Shown one piece after another: positions 52,917 to 64,000 of a stretch of DNA of 64,000 nucleotides. The notes under the pieces are model-generated. The model searched no databases, had not been told where the DNA came from, and worked only from the letters and a program-made list of their open reading frames with translations. Origin of the DNA: Petunia secreta (Eukaryota > Streptophyta > Magnoliopsida > Solanales > Solanaceae); the NCBI GenBank assembly GCA_029990175.1, contig JARKIP010000005.1, forward strand, positions 52,875,001 to 52,939,000, written 5' to 3'. The position numbers were made by a program, and so were the translations under genes. Positions within the stretch are counted from its first letter, which is position 1. Each line of letters begins with the position of its first letter.

Positions 52917-54669
52917 GTATATGTTGTAGCAGACCATGACCAGAAAACATATACATATGAATGCGGTATGATGCAATAATCACCCTTCACCGGTGCGGGA
53001 CTCTGATCGACAACCAAAAAGTATATGTCAAGCTCAAAAACAAAGTATAATGCTCAGATGCTCAATGCAATACCAACAACAGATAATAACATATTATATA
53101 TAATGTAAATCCAAAGCTAAGGCGTAATGAGTACGCCTATCGGCAGCTACACAGGTAAGAAATACGTGGTAGAATATCCATAAGGCCAAGGGCCTGCAAA
53201 GAAATGGATACAAACACTTACCTTATTCCAAAGTGCTACTTATCAACTGCTTTATCTTTAGGGTTCACTGTCAAACGATCCCGCTCTATTCAATAAGCAG
53301 AAAAAAGGTCAAATTAAGCTAAAGCCTTCATTCCTTAAATCTTAGAACAATCCGAGTAGTAACCCGACACCCTATTCGCATATGCAATACGAAGGCCAGG
53401 CCTATGTACAGGGTTTAAAGTCACATAACCAAACCCTAAATGAATTATATTTATGGGTTACCGATAATTTCCTGAGTACAAATATATAATTAATTCAATT
53501 ATCAGGTTCCAATTGACCCATTAAACTATCAATTTAACTTGTTAAAACAATGTCTAATATCCCAATTTTTTTACCGTTAAAATATATTCAAACACACATA
53601 GTAAACCTAAATAATAGACTAACACCATTACTTGGATGTTTCGAGGTAAAAATTCTATTTTTTTCTGCTCCGTTTCCTTTTCTTTCTCTCTTTTCTTTTT
53701 TATTTTCCTCTCCGTTTCCGTTAAAATTCTCGTTTCTTCTTTTGCTCCCTAATTCCTTCGTTAATAGTTCTCGTTTGTCTTTTTATATAAGTGGAAATGC
53801 CCATCGCCTCTGAATTTTCTTTTTAATGTTTTCTCTTTTTTTTTTCTCTAAAAAATTTGCTACGACTTAAATTAAAATGAAACCCTCCGAAATTCGAAAT
53901 AATCCCAAATCTTGCATACAAGTTATACAAAATATATATAACATACTCGCTAAGGCGGATCTCAAATCAGATTCCCAAAACTCAAGATGCGAATTAAATA
54001 GAAAATGATTAAATTATTAATTTTTAGAACATTAGCCGAAATTAACCGAACAACCTCGAAATTCACTTCCGAAAGCTCATACAAGTCAAAAGTAATCATA
54101 CGAACATAACAGCACTTTCGGATTTTGAATCGGAGCTCATTCTCCAAAATCGAGCTCGAAAATCTCTTTTTAATATTTACCGACAACAGAAATTGAAATC
54201 TTCCTCTGATAGCTACCAAACGAAGTCTGATTTAGCTCAAATTTTACAGACAGGTCCTAATGGACCTTACGATGATTTTAAAATTATCAGTACACAAATT
54301 GAGGCTCTAATTTCCGAAACGACTACCTAAGGTCGTTTCATTCTCCTCTAGTTAGACTGTCGTTCGTCCTCGAATGAACTTGAGGCTAAAGCATATTCAC
54401 ACAGATAACAAGAGAACTTGCACGACTTTCATAAACTACTCCACAGATATTATTTCATGATTACAAAATCAGAATTATAGCGCACACATTAAAATCTTGG
54501 ATAAAAACATAGCTGAAAAATATCATAATACCATCGCCCAGAGTATTCTGAATAAACTGGCCTTTCCTCAATCATGAGGGGAGATTTCTACATTGTTGGA
54601 ACAAAGATATATGAGACTCTAGATGGATTAACATAATTTCGACGATGAATCGCCTCCTCGATATACTTT

Positions 54670-55621
54670 TGTTGAAGGATGACTGTTGAAGATGACAAGG
54701 GACCTGGTGCGAAGTGGACCCCGAAAAGGTTCACAGTCGAAGTGAGAAGGTCAGCTTTTCAACAACGGGTTAATCTAGTCAGAGCTGAAGAAGGAAAGAA
54801 GAGAACAGCTAGAGGCAAAGAGTCAAAGTTTCAATCCTACCGGAAACAGAAGAAGCTAGAAGCGGTACTGAGAAGGACGCGGTTCATAAACGAAATTAGA
54901 TTGGAAACTGAGGCAAATTAACTTAGGTTTTAAATAAGAAAATATGGGTAACCTTGTTTAAACTGATTTCGAAGAGAAAAAGGAATCCTAAACTTGGTTG
55001 GATCCGGCTAAGTCTAGTTCCTATAAATACAAGTTAATTTGGCCAAATTCGATACGCACAAAAGAGATCTCGACAGAGCATATCAAGTACAATCGGATCG
55101 TGGGAAGCTTTGCGTGCACGAACAAAGACTGAGCAGCAGAACCTTACGAAGGAGCAGTTTCATAGATAAGTCTATTGTTTTAGTTTCTTTATTATAGGCT
55201 ATTGAGTTGTAATCTATCAGCTTGTTTAGAAGCATTAAGTAGAGATTACTTTTGACGTTAAATAGAGGTAACCTTACCAGCTAACGTGTGGCTGTGAAGG
55301 TTCTAGGTACTAGGGGGTTCTAGTTCCTTGATTACATTACATTGTAGTCTAAAACTTTCTTGGGTTTTCCTTTAGTGGATGAGTTGAACTCCCAAGAGTT
55401 TGGGTCGTGGTTTTTTATCCCTTGAGCAAGTTTTTCCACGTAAAAAAATCTCTGTATTCTTTACTTTTCCGCAATGTGTTTATTTTCAGAGATAGGTGAA
55501 ACTTGCAAGGAACCTGGTTCTTTATAAGTTAGGCGCAGAAAGTTAAAAGCAAGTTTTAGGCTTTAAAAATCGGGTAAGGACACTATTCACCCCCCCTCTA
55601 GTGTCTTACAAAGGTGCAACA
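54670..55621 (+). repeat. Element F 5' LTR (952 bp)
   Basis: It runs from TGTTGAAGGATG to AAAGGTGCAACA. A TATAAATA box is at 55022-55029. The 80-codon ORF at 54679 is repeated in the 3' LTR and is not a gene. The primer site AGTAGTATCAAAGC follows, a decayed form of the usual TGGTATCAGAGC. Confidence 0.88.
55022..55029 (+). promoter_or_regulatory. TATA box in the F 5' LTR
   Basis: TATAAATA followed by CAAG. The 3' LTR has AATAAATA at this place, so that copy has lost the box. Confidence 0.5.
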
Positions 55622-55679
55622 AGTAGTATCAAAGCATGTTCTCTCGAAGAAAGATTAACATCTTGAGAAGGATTTGAAC

Positions 55680-57146
55680 AATGATTGCACCACTGATAAT
55701 CACCGAATGAGATATCTGAATACACGGATGCTGATTTCTAGATGGTGGAGAAGAATGCAAAAGCTAAGAGGCTCATCATATGTGGACTTGGTCCTGATGA
55801 GTACAACAAAGCTTCTTCATACAAGACTGCCAAAAAGATTTGGGATGCTCTACAAATTGCTCATGATGGAACTTCACGTGTAAAGAAGTCAAGGATCCAA
55901 ATGCTGAAAAGAAAGTTTGAGTTATTTGCTATGGGTGAATCTGAGTCTATACAGGATATGATGACCAGGTTCACGATCATAACAAATGAGATGAAGTCAC
56001 TAGGTATGGTTCTAACTAATGAAGATTTGGTCGAAAAAGTGATCAGGATTCTGCCTGATTCATTGAAATCATAGGTTACAGCTATCATTGAGTCCAAGGA
56101 ACTGGATAAGATTGAACTAGATGAATTCGTTGGTAGTCTGAAACCCTTGAGCTTATGAAATAGACAAGGATGAAGGTGGAACCTAAGAAAAAGAAGAACC
56201 TAGCTCTAGAAGTAATTGGAGGTTCTAAGTATGAAGTATCTGAGCATGAGATGGCTTTGGTCAATGCATTAAGAAAGACATTTGGCTTCCAAAGAAGAAG
56301 AACCAGAGCCACTCCTGCCAAGAATAATATAATTGAAAATCCTGACTACTCAGGGTATTTTAAGTGTAATAAGAAGGATCATGCTATAAAGGATTGCCCG
56401 TTGTGGGATATTGAGTGGAAAAGGTCTGGAGCTTCCAAGAAGAATGAACCTAAGAAGACCAAACGTCCTCCCAACTTCAGAGCATTAAGGAGGAAGAAGA
56501 AAGAGGCTTTCTATTCAACATGGGACCTTCTGAAAGTGAAAGCGATGAAGAAGAAGAAGAACCAGAAGATGACTCTCCATTGGCACTGATGGCTGATAAT
56601 GAACCTTCGATTGATGATACACCTGAGGTAAGTTTCGATGAACTGAAAACTAGACTTCATACTTGTTCTTCTAGGGAATTAAATTTGCTTGCCCTGACTT
56701 TAATTGAAGAGATTGAAACTTTGAGGTCTGAGAATGGACAAGCACTTTTTGAGAAAGACCAACTAATGTCACTTGTGTCAGATCTTTCAATGAAAAATAA
56801 AAACTTGGAAAAAGCTAAATCTGATCTTAAAAAGGAATTAATTGCTAGTGAAACTCAAGTTTTTGAAGTAAAACAGAAAGTCTCAGCCTTTGAATTAGAA
56901 ACTCTTCACTTAAAGGAACAGGTGCTTTGTGAGAAGAAGCTAGGTTCTGCACTCGAACTTGAGAATCAAAAATTGAAAGAAGTGTCTGGTAAGCAAGGAG
57001 TTGTGAGGCTCAAATCAACCTTGAAAAGAAAAACCAGGCTCTGCATCAGGAAACTGAGAAGAACCGGGTTCTTCAGGAGAAGGTTGAAAAAGCTAACTCT
57101 GAGCTCACCAGACTCACTAAATGGAACAAGTCTTCTGAAGCTTTGA
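55680..57146 (+). pseudogene. gag: Element F Gag, degenerate
   Basis: The UBN2-type gag domain is seen from 55742 (AKAKRLIICGLGPDEYNKAS, ESIQDMMTRFTIITNEMKSL). The usual first 80-100 residues are missing between the primer site and this point. Stops occur near 56072 and 56158. The zinc knuckle near 56350 reads YFKCNKKDHAIKDCP, where the first Cys is Tyr. From 56520 the frame changes to an acidic stretch (SESDEEEEEPED) and a Leu/Lys/Glu-rich coiled coil up to about 57000, then shifts again. Long coiled-coil Gags of this kind are usual in SIRE-type elements. It is non-functional. Confidence 0.85.
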
Positions 57147-57417
57147 ATTGGTTCCATGAAAATCATAATAGAGGTAAAACTGGATTAGGACATAGGAAAC
57201 CTTCACCTGCTTGGAACCCTAATAGTAAATATGTAGGACTTCCTTGCAAAAAAGAATAAAACAGTGTTGCAAAAGGTGCAGCAAAAAATAATAAAAAATC
57301 GGTTTTACCTTATTGGTCTAGAACAAATTTGATTCATCCATGCGATAACAAAAAGAGACCCAAGCTAGTCTGTGTTCCTGTTACTAACCCTTGATTTTCT
57401 TTTGCAGGCCGGACTGA

Positions 57418-58636
57418 GATGGAACAATCCAAGATGGATTCTTGATAGCGGGTGTTCCAGGCACATGACAGGAGATAGAAGAAACTTTCTCTCACTCGCA
57501 GCATTTCAAGGGGGTAGTGTGGCTTTTTGAGGAGGCAAGAGAGGTGAAATTGTTGGTATTGGAAAAGTTGGGAGATCCCTCAATCATGTTATTGATAATG
57601 TACTCTGTGTGGATGGATTGAGGCACAATCTTCTAAGTATCTCTCAACTATGTGATAGAGGAAACTCAATGAGTTTCACTTCTGTAGGTTGTACTGTAAA
57701 GAACCTACAGACTGGTGAAGTGATAATGGAAGGGAAACGAGCTAATAATGTGTACAAGGCTATATTAGGATCACTTCCTGAGAATAATTTGACTTTTCTG
57801 AATGTGCTGGAGAATGATAGTCAGTTGTGGCACAAGAGACTAGGACATGCAAGCCTGACTCAATCGAATAAGTTGGTGTCAAAGGACCTGGTTTGTGGAA
57901 TGCCAAGAAAGAGGTTCAATGACATCAAGATTTGTGATGCTTCTATGAGGGGGAAACATGTAAGATCTTTTTTCAAGTCAAAGAAAGTGGTTAGTACTTC
58001 TAAACCACTTGAGCTGGTTCACATGGACTTGTGTGGACCAATGAGGGTAAGGAGCAGAGGAGGTAAGAGATTCGTAATGATAATAGTTGATGATTACTCT
58101 AGATACACATGGACCTTGTTCCTCAGATCTAAAGATGAAGCATATGATACGTTCGAGGACTGGGTCAGAGTCAATCAGAAGAAACTGGGACTTCAACTAG
58201 TGAGTATAAGGTCCGACCATGGTACAGAATTTGAGAAATTTAAGTTTGCTGAATATTGTAATAAACACGGTGTGGATCACTTCTCTGCACCAAGGACCCC
58301 TCAGCAGAATGGTGTAGTGGAGAGGAAGAACGGGTCCTTGGAGGACATAGCTAGAACAATGTTGCTACCAAGCGGTTTATCGAAGAATTTTTGGGCTGAA
58401 GCAGTCAACACCGCTTGCTACTTGCTGAACTGATGTTCTATCCGTCCTTTGCTAGAGAAAACTCCCTATGAGCTGATCAGAGGCAGGAAACCTAATATTG
58501 CACATCTCAGAGCTTTTGGGTGCAAGTGTTTCGTGCATAACAATGGGAAAGAACCTCTAGGGAAGTTTGATGCTAGAACTGATGAAGTTTGGTGCAAGGT
58601 TCTTACCCACTGGAGAACCTCATGTCTGATCTAAAC
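57418..58636 (+). pseudogene. pol: Element F protease and integrase, degenerate
   Basis: Protease: WILDSGCSRHMTGDRRNFLS at about 57430, with the DSG active site intact, then a TGA after SVAF near 57530. The frame resumes as GEIVGIGKVG and LRHNLLSISQLCD. Integrase: the GAG-pre-integrase segment LWHKRLGHASLTQ, then core motifs HMDLCGPM (Asp), IRSDHGTEF (Asp) and QQNGVVERKN (Glu), so the DDE triad is present. A zinc Cys position in CDASMRGK is altered. A TGA follows YLLN at 58431. The C-terminal part has YELIRGRKPNIAHLRAFGCK. The frame is lost near 58600, where the linker to RT is largely deleted. Confidence 0.9.
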
Positions 58637-60229
58637 ACTGGAGTGGTTACTAGAAGAGCTTTGAAGAACTTCTGTGCATTCTTTGCGTTTCTGTCCTCAA
58701 TAGAACCAAAGAATATACGTGAAGCACTTGAGGATCCCGACCGGGTGATTGCTATGCAAGAGGAACTTCATCACTTTGAATGCAGTAAGGTATGGCACCT
58801 GGTCCCTCGACCAACGGACAGGTCCATCATTGGTACTGAATGGATCTTTATAAACAAGCTGGATGAACATGGCATAGTAACAAGGAACAAACCAAGACTG
58901 GTGGTTCATGGTTACAGCCAAGAAGAAGGAATCAATTATGATGAAACCTTTGCACCTGTTGCAAGAATGGAGGCCATTAGGATGCTTATTGCTTTTGCAA
59001 CTTATATAGAGTTTAAGCTGTACCAGATGGATGTGAAGAGTGCATTCCTTAATAGTTATTTGAATGAAGAGGTGTATGTGATTCAACCATCTGGTTTTAA
59101 AAGTACAGAGTTTCCTGATCATGTCTACAAACTTGACAAGGCTCTGTATGGGTTGAAACAGGCTCCTAGGGCTTAGTATGAAAGATTTTCAGGGTTCTTA
59201 TTGAATAATGGGTTTACTAGAGGCAAAATAGACAATACTTTATTTTTAAGGAAGAAAGCCAAATACCTGCTGATTGTTCAAGTGTATGTAGACGAAATCA
59301 TCTTTGGTGCTACTAATGAGAACCTTTCTAAGGAGTTTGCTGACATTATGGGAAGTGAATTTGAGATGAGTATGATGGGTGCGCTAAATTTCTTTTTAGG
59401 CTTACAAATCAAGCAATCTCAGGAAGGCACAATGATCCACCAGCAGAAGTACATTAAAGAGCTACTAAGGAAGTATGATATGAAGTCTGCTAAGGATATG
59501 AACACACCCATTGCTCCTGGAACGAATATAAATCTGGATGAAACTTGTGCTTCCATTGATGAAACTAAGTACAGAGGAATGATTGGTTCTTTGCTGTATT
59601 TAACTGCAAGTCGTCCAGATATTGTTTATAGTGTGGGGTTGTGTGCGAGGTTCCAGTCAAAACCAAAGGAGTCACACTTAACTGCAGTCAAGAGAATCTT
59701 GAGATATTTGAAAGGAACTCAAGATCTTCATTTATGGTACCCAAAAGGCGGTAGTTTTGATCTTATTGGGTATGCTGATGCTGACTATGCTGGTCACTTG
59801 GTTGATAGGAAAAGCACATCTGGGATGGCACACTTCCTAGGTCCTTGTTTAGTTTCATGGGCTACAAAGAAACAAAATTCAGTGGCATTATCCACTGCTG
59901 AAGCTGAATATGTAGCAGCTGCTTTATGTTGTTCACAGTTATTATGGATCAAGCAGCAGTTGGAGGACTTTGGAATCAAGTGTGGACCAGTTCCAATCTT
60001 TTGTGACAATACCAGTGCAGTCAATATTGCCAAGAACCCGATCCAGCACAAGAGAACAAAGCACATTGATGTTAGGCATCACTTTTTAAGGGACAATGTT
60101 GAGAAAGGCCTAATTACTATGGACTTTTTCCGGACTGAGGATCAGATTGCGGATATCTTCATTAAGGCATTGAATAGGGTACAATTTGAAAAGAACAGGC
60201 TTGAGCTAGGGATGACCAAGATACATTGA
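58637..60229 (+). pseudogene. pol: Element F reverse transcriptase and RNase H, degenerate
   Basis: The RT region starts with the linker NLMSDLNTGVVTRRALKN, then EPKNIREALEDP, KARLVV-type NKPRLVVHGYSQEEG, MDVKSAFLNSYLNEEVYV and LYGLKQAPRA, where a TAG replaces the usual Trp codon at 59174. The continuation from 59201 has the active-site motif as YVDEIIFG, with Glu for the second catalytic Asp. RNase H follows with ADADYAGH, ALSTAEAEYVAA and FCDNTSAVNIAKNP, and the last frame (59201-60229) is open to its natural end. The YVDE change and the stop make this copy inactive. Confidence 0.92.
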
Positions 60230-60803
60230 ACGAAGCAGCACCTAGTTCTCCCAAGGATTGGCTAGTGAAGTTTTCTTGTTTTTACTTTGCTTAACTTTGC
60301 TTAGTTGATTCTACTATGAAAACTTAATTGTTTTGCTTGCTAACCTGTTTGGAACCTGTTTTCATGACTTAGATACTGGCAAATTTTTGAAATCTAGGAT
60401 ATAATTGAAGAAACTGGTGCATGGACATTCAGGTACACATTCTATATCACTTACTGAATATAACGTTGTCTTACGTGGCCTAATTTGTTACCAATCACCC
60501 TTACTTGGCACCGGATTAGTGTAAAACTTTTAAAATTCAAATTCTTTGAACCGTGATGGCGTCAGCTCCAATGCGTCATAAGTATGAGCTGCTTTTTCAA
60601 ATCCCATGAACCCATTCCCCTTCTCCATAAACCTAAACTCTTCCCTATTCTACTACATGATCAAAGACGTTGTTTCTATCGGCTGATAAAATTAAGAACT
60701 CTCTCAAAATATTTTCTCTTTCTAAAACACAATTCTCTGCAAAAGAAACAAAAATGTCGACCATTTCCAAAGTAATTCTAAACTCTCTTCTCCAAAACTC
60801 AAA
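60230..60803 (+). other. Spacer between pol and the extra ORF of F
   Basis: About 0.57 kb with no credible gene. It could hold the leader for the extra ORF; no splice site is evident. Confidence 0.4.
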
Positions 60804-62725
60804 ATGTTTAAACTAAATCAAAAGGCAAAGCAACTGGCAGTGAGTCGTTCTGTGGCTATGGCGATAAAGTTTGCAAAATTGAGATAGAAGAAGTTGTCGG
60901 AGGAAGCAACTAGTAAGGGGGAAAGTGTTCCAGAAACTGGTACGGAGGAAGTGATCATGGAGACGGTTCAAGAAATCGTTCAAGAAACTGAAAAAAGGTA
61001 AACCCTAGTTCTCCTCATGGTACTATAGTCGTCGATACTAGTTTACCTTCTATGCATGTAGATTTAGAAGACCATGTTGTGAATGAAGTAGGAGATAAGG
61101 AAAAGGTAGTTGTAGAAAATCCTGAGAAAGATGTCGAAACAGAGGCTGTTGTTGTTGTTACTAAAGAAACTGAGAACATTGTTAAGGAACCTGTTCCTGA
61201 GACAGTTCATATGGTAGAAAAGACCGTTAGTGACAAGGGAGAAGGAAAATCTACTGAACCTGCTAAGGAACCTGAGAAAGAACCTGGTTCGTTCTCTGGT
61301 TCTGTAGTAGGTGATGATGCAGATCTGAGAGATATTGATGATTATGTGGAAGAAAATGTAGAAGGTGTAGGTTTTACTGAGCCTTTAGATGCTGTGTTTC
61401 CTGAGCCCAATCCCACTCCTCAAGCTAGTGAAGGTTCTTCCAGTGAGACTGATGTTGTGGTAGTGGAGGAACAAAAGAGATTGGGAAAGAGGCCGGTGGT
61501 TCAGGAACAAAAACAAAGTGTGAAGAAGAGAAGGCTAGTAAAGGGAGGAGAATTTGTAGGTAGTTCCAAAATGGGAAGTTCTGGAGATGAAGAGGGTATG
61601 GGAGAAAGTAGCAGGAAGACAGTGAGTCATGCTAGGAGACCTGCTACTCGAGGTTCTGTGAGAGATCGGCAGGAAAGGATTGTGGAGGAACCTGAGGTTA
61701 ATAGGAGAGGTTCCAAATCAAAGCTGGTGATTGGAGATAACAAGGATGACAAGAAAAGGAGGGTGGCCTATTTTAGAGGTCTACCAATGGTGAAGGGTAA
61801 AATTCTCACTGACATGGAGCTTGAGGGAATGACTCAGCTTGGTGCTAAGTTGAGGGCTCACGGTTGGTTGAACCTATTCAGTGATCGTGCTAGACAGTTG
61901 AGGGAGCAAGATGTTCGAGAATTTTATTCCAATTGCACAGTGAGTGAAGGTATTGTGACAACCATAGTCAAAGGGCTGGTGATCCAGTTTGATAGTGTGG
62001 AGCTGGGTGAGATTTTAGGTGTTCCCTCTTAGAGCTACATCGAGCACATGAGGAACTCATGGCCAGATAGAGGAGATGGTGTGTCTGCTTTGGAGGTGAC
62101 CCGAAAATTTGTAGGGAGACCTAGACTGGCAAGGGCTACACAAGTTTAGAAGAAGGAAATGCAACCCTTCTACCAGTTGCTCTTTGAATTTGTGCTGAAG
62201 AAGTTGTTGCAGAGGTCAGAAAGGAGGAGTGAGGCCAACTTTCTGGATATGACCTATATGGACCTGCTAGATCGAGAGGTTCGTATTAATCTGCCTGAAT
62301 TGATGATTAAGCACATAGGTAAGGTAGCTGATATGGGGTTAGGCAAACATGCGTTGGTCTATGGGTTTCTTCTGGGGAAGGTATTTGATTTCTTTGGGGT
62401 GCCTGTTGGTAAGTGGACTGAGCCGGACCACAATGACTTATTTGGGAGGAACATTCTTAAATCCTATGACTATGTGTTGGATGGTGAACCTACTGATGAA
62501 CCAGAGCATATGGAAGAGGCTGCAGATGAAAGGAGGAACAATAGAATGGACAGGAGGATTGAGGGGTTCAAGAGGCAGCTTGAAAGGCAAAATGATAAGC
62601 TGGCCTGGATGTATGCTGAAAACACAAGGCTGGATGCAGAGCTGGAGCGTGAAAATGAAGGAAACTCGTGTTGCCTCGCCTTGTTGCTTGCTCACTTTAA
62701 CATCCCTGATATTCCCCAATTCTGA
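60804..62725 (+). pseudogene. Extra 3' ORF of element F (env-like position), broken
   Basis: The reading starts near an ATG at 60804 (MFKLNQKAKQLAVSRSVAM), has a TAG near 60885 and shifts frame before 61052. The main frame 61052-62032 has a long acidic, Val/Glu/Pro-rich part, a basic patch (KKRRLVKGG near 61530) and a conserved-looking domain with GAKLRAHGWLNLFSDRAR and REFYSNCTVSEGIV. A TAG at 62030 and another near 62153 interrupt it; the same frame continues at 62159-62725 with FLDMTYMDLLDREVRINLPE and a coiled-coil end. The domain resembles proteins annotated as putative plant transposon protein, found in the ORF after pol in SIRE-like elements. I see no signal peptide or transmembrane segment, so an envelope function is not supported. 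Confidence 0.65.
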
Positions 62726-63148
62726 ACCAGTTCCTTTCCCTAGTCCCTTCCTGGTTCTTTTATGGCCTGTTTTTAAGACAATTATATATTTCGGTTTGTA
62801 ATATTTTGAATGATATTTGGATGTTTAAGCCGGTTTGGCACTTTCTGTTGTTATAAATATCCTATCGGCTAGTATTTATTGTCTGAAACAGGGTCCTGAC
62901 GTTTAAAAGTTGTCTTGCTGCCTTTGGCACTAAAGTCAACTAGACTTAATTTAAGTTGAGCAGGTTCTTACAACTGTGAATCTTTTTGATGATGCCAAAA
63001 GAGGGAAGTTAGATGTTGATTAGTTCATTATATGTTCGTGACCTATTTTTAGCCTAACTGTTATTATCCTGGTTCGTGGTTAGTGGTTGATTCTTACAGG
63101 TTCTTGAGAATATAAACCCTCGGTGAGACAACATAGTTTGTCATCATC
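62726..63148 (+). other. Element F 3' untranslated region
   Basis: No ORF of note. It ends at the polypurine tract AAAAAGGGGGAATT (63149-63162). Confidence 0.6.
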
Positions 63149-63162
63149 AAAAAGGGGGAATT

Positions 63163-64000
63163 TGTTGAAGGATGAGTTTTGAAGATGACAAAGGACCTGG
63201 TACGAAGTGGACCACGAAAAGGTTCACAGTCGAAGTGAGAAGGTCAGCTGTTCAACAACGGGTTAATCTAGTCAGAGCTGAAGAAGGAAATAAGAGAACA
63301 GCTGGAGTCAAAGAGTCAAAGTTCCATTCCTACCGGAAACAGAAGAAGCTAGAAGCGGTGCTGAGAAGGACGCGGTTCCTAAATGAAATTGGATTGGGAA
63401 CTAAGGCAAATTAACGTAGGTTTTAAATAAGGAAATATGAGTAACCTTGTTTAAACTGATTTCGAAGAGGAAAAGGAATCCTAAACTTGGTTGGATCCGG
63501 CTAAGTCTAGTTCCAATAAATACAAGTTAATTTGGCCAAATTCGATACGCACAAAAGAGATCTCAACAGAGCATATCAAGTACAATCGGATCGTGGGAAG
63601 CTTTGCGTGCAAGAACAAAGACTGAGCAGCAGAACCTTACAAAGGAGCAGTTTCATAGATAAGTCTGCTGTTTTAGTTTCTTTATTATAGGCTATTGAGT
63701 TGTAATCTATCAGCTTGTTTAGACGCATTAAGTAGAGATTACTTTTGAGGTTAAGTAGAGGTAACCTTACCAGCTAACGTGTGGCTGTGAAGGTTCTAGG
63801 TACTAGGGGGTTCTAGTTCCTTACTTACATTACGTTGTTGTCTAAAACTTGCTCGGGTGTTTCTTTAGTGGAAGTGTTGAAATCCCAAGAGTTTGGGTCG
63901 TGGTTTTTAATCCCTTAAGAAAGAATTTTTCCATGTAAAAAAATCTCTGTGTTCTTTACGTTTCCGCAATTTGTTTAGTTTCAGAGATAGGAGAAACTTG
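63163..64000 (+). repeat. Element F 3' LTR, cut by the window end
   Basis: It starts TGTTGAAGGATGAG and aligns to 54670 onward with scattered differences. 838 of about 952 bp are inside the window. Confidence 0.93.

Larger units (their letters stand above)
51577..54340 (-). repeat. Element I 3' LTR (2764 bp)
   Basis: The plus strand starts TGACACGACCTG and ends GGTCGTTTCA. It carries both tandem arrays: the 35-bp type at 52268-52390 and the 57-bp type at 52443-52916, as in LTR G. Confidence 0.92.
51577..54669 (-). mobile_element. Element I: 3' end of a family-A retrotransposon, cut by element F
   Basis: The minus strand reads about 330 bp of internal 3' end (54669-54341), with the remains of the hairpin and polypurine tract, then a complete 3' LTR (54340-51577). 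The internal sequence matches 34120-34454 of B. Element F begins where the homology stops, so F inserted into I. The rest of I would lie right of the window. Confidence 0.88.
54670..64000 (+). mobile_element. Element F: SIRE-like Ty1/copia retrotransposon with an extra 3' ORF, truncated by the window edge
   Basis: LTRs begin at 54670 and 63163 with the same TGTTGAAGGATG. Between them are a primer site, gag, protease, integrase, RT, RNase H (the copia order), an additional ORF region (60804-62725) and a polypurine tract. The layout with a long ORF after RNase H is typical of the SIRE/Maximus lineage; this is inference from order and motifs. The 3' LTR lacks about its last 114 bp because the window ends. 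Confidence 0.92.

Noticed and set aside
54679..54921. 80-codon basic ORF (MTVEDDKGPGAKWTPKRF...), repeated at 63172-63414
   Set aside because: Both copies lie at the same place in the two LTRs of element F. Repetition follows from LTR structure.
55674..55883. ORF overlapping the start of F gag in another frame
   Set aside because: The gag domain reads in the frame of 55742-56074; the other is a shadow.
1..64000. Possible integrated plant pararetrovirus or a host resistance gene in the nest
   Set aside because: I saw no movement protein, coat protein, NB-ARC or LRR motifs. All RT and integrase signals fit Ty3/gypsy or Ty1/copia.

Overview
This is a plant nuclear window made almost entirely of nested transposable elements. 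The organism is a dicot, probably Solanaceae. That placement is an inference from the LTR-retrotransposon families, the AT-rich flanks and a tau-class glutathione S-transferase remnant; no sequence marker proves it. I found no intact host gene, rRNA, tRNA or CRISPR array. The only host-gene trace is a broken GSTU first exon on the minus strand at 7327-10313, cut by a solo LTR and by a copia element. Element names H, J, G, D, E, A, B, C, I and F are labels I use throughout.

Left part (1-13382). A minus-strand Ty3/gypsy element (H) runs off the left edge. Its LTR was hit by a 964-bp Mutator-like element with 125-bp inverted repeats (3629-4592). A Tourist-like MITE with a TAA duplication follows (5017-5549). 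Next come a truncated minus-strand copia element (J, 6008-7326), the GSTU remnant with solo LTR G inside it (7483-10198), and a stretch of unassigned sequence that includes a patch dense in CGATCG-like palindromes (about 11020-11170).

Centre (13383-49817). One retrotransposon nest fills this part, and most boundaries can be read to the base. Element D is a 4.7-kb non-autonomous LTR element. Element E (gypsy, CRM-like, 16709-24262, TSD GAAAG) lies in its internal region. Element A (25373-49282, TSD TAAGA) lies in its 3' LTR. A has 2.7-kb LTRs. Element B, of the same family (29968-36934, TSD CTTCT), lies in the internal region of A. Element C, of the E family but reversed (39988-47520, TSD ATAGG), lies in the 3' LTR of A. 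D itself is flanked by TGTAT/CGTAT, and its 5' LTR carries a 256-bp MITE with a 9-bp duplication.

A and B belong to a long-LTR Tekay/Del-like family, also present as G and I. The family has gag remnants on the plus strand. In A and B this is followed by inverted fragments of a gypsy integrase region and, apparently, of a copia RT/RNase H region. Both copies share this arrangement, so the chimera was mobilised as a unit. The LTRs contain a 57-bp minisatellite that differs between copies.

Right part (49818-64000). A long inverted-repeat element carrying a gypsy integrase fragment (49908-51316) is followed by a minus-strand family-A 3' end (I, 51577-54669). That is cut by a SIRE-like copia element (F, 54670 to the right edge) with an extra 3' ORF between pol and the 3' LTR. 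All coding regions of F carry stops or frameshifts.

No gene in the window appears to work with another. E is the nearest to intact: its gag is complete, but its pol has a stop before protease, an 11-nt deletion in integrase and one later stop.
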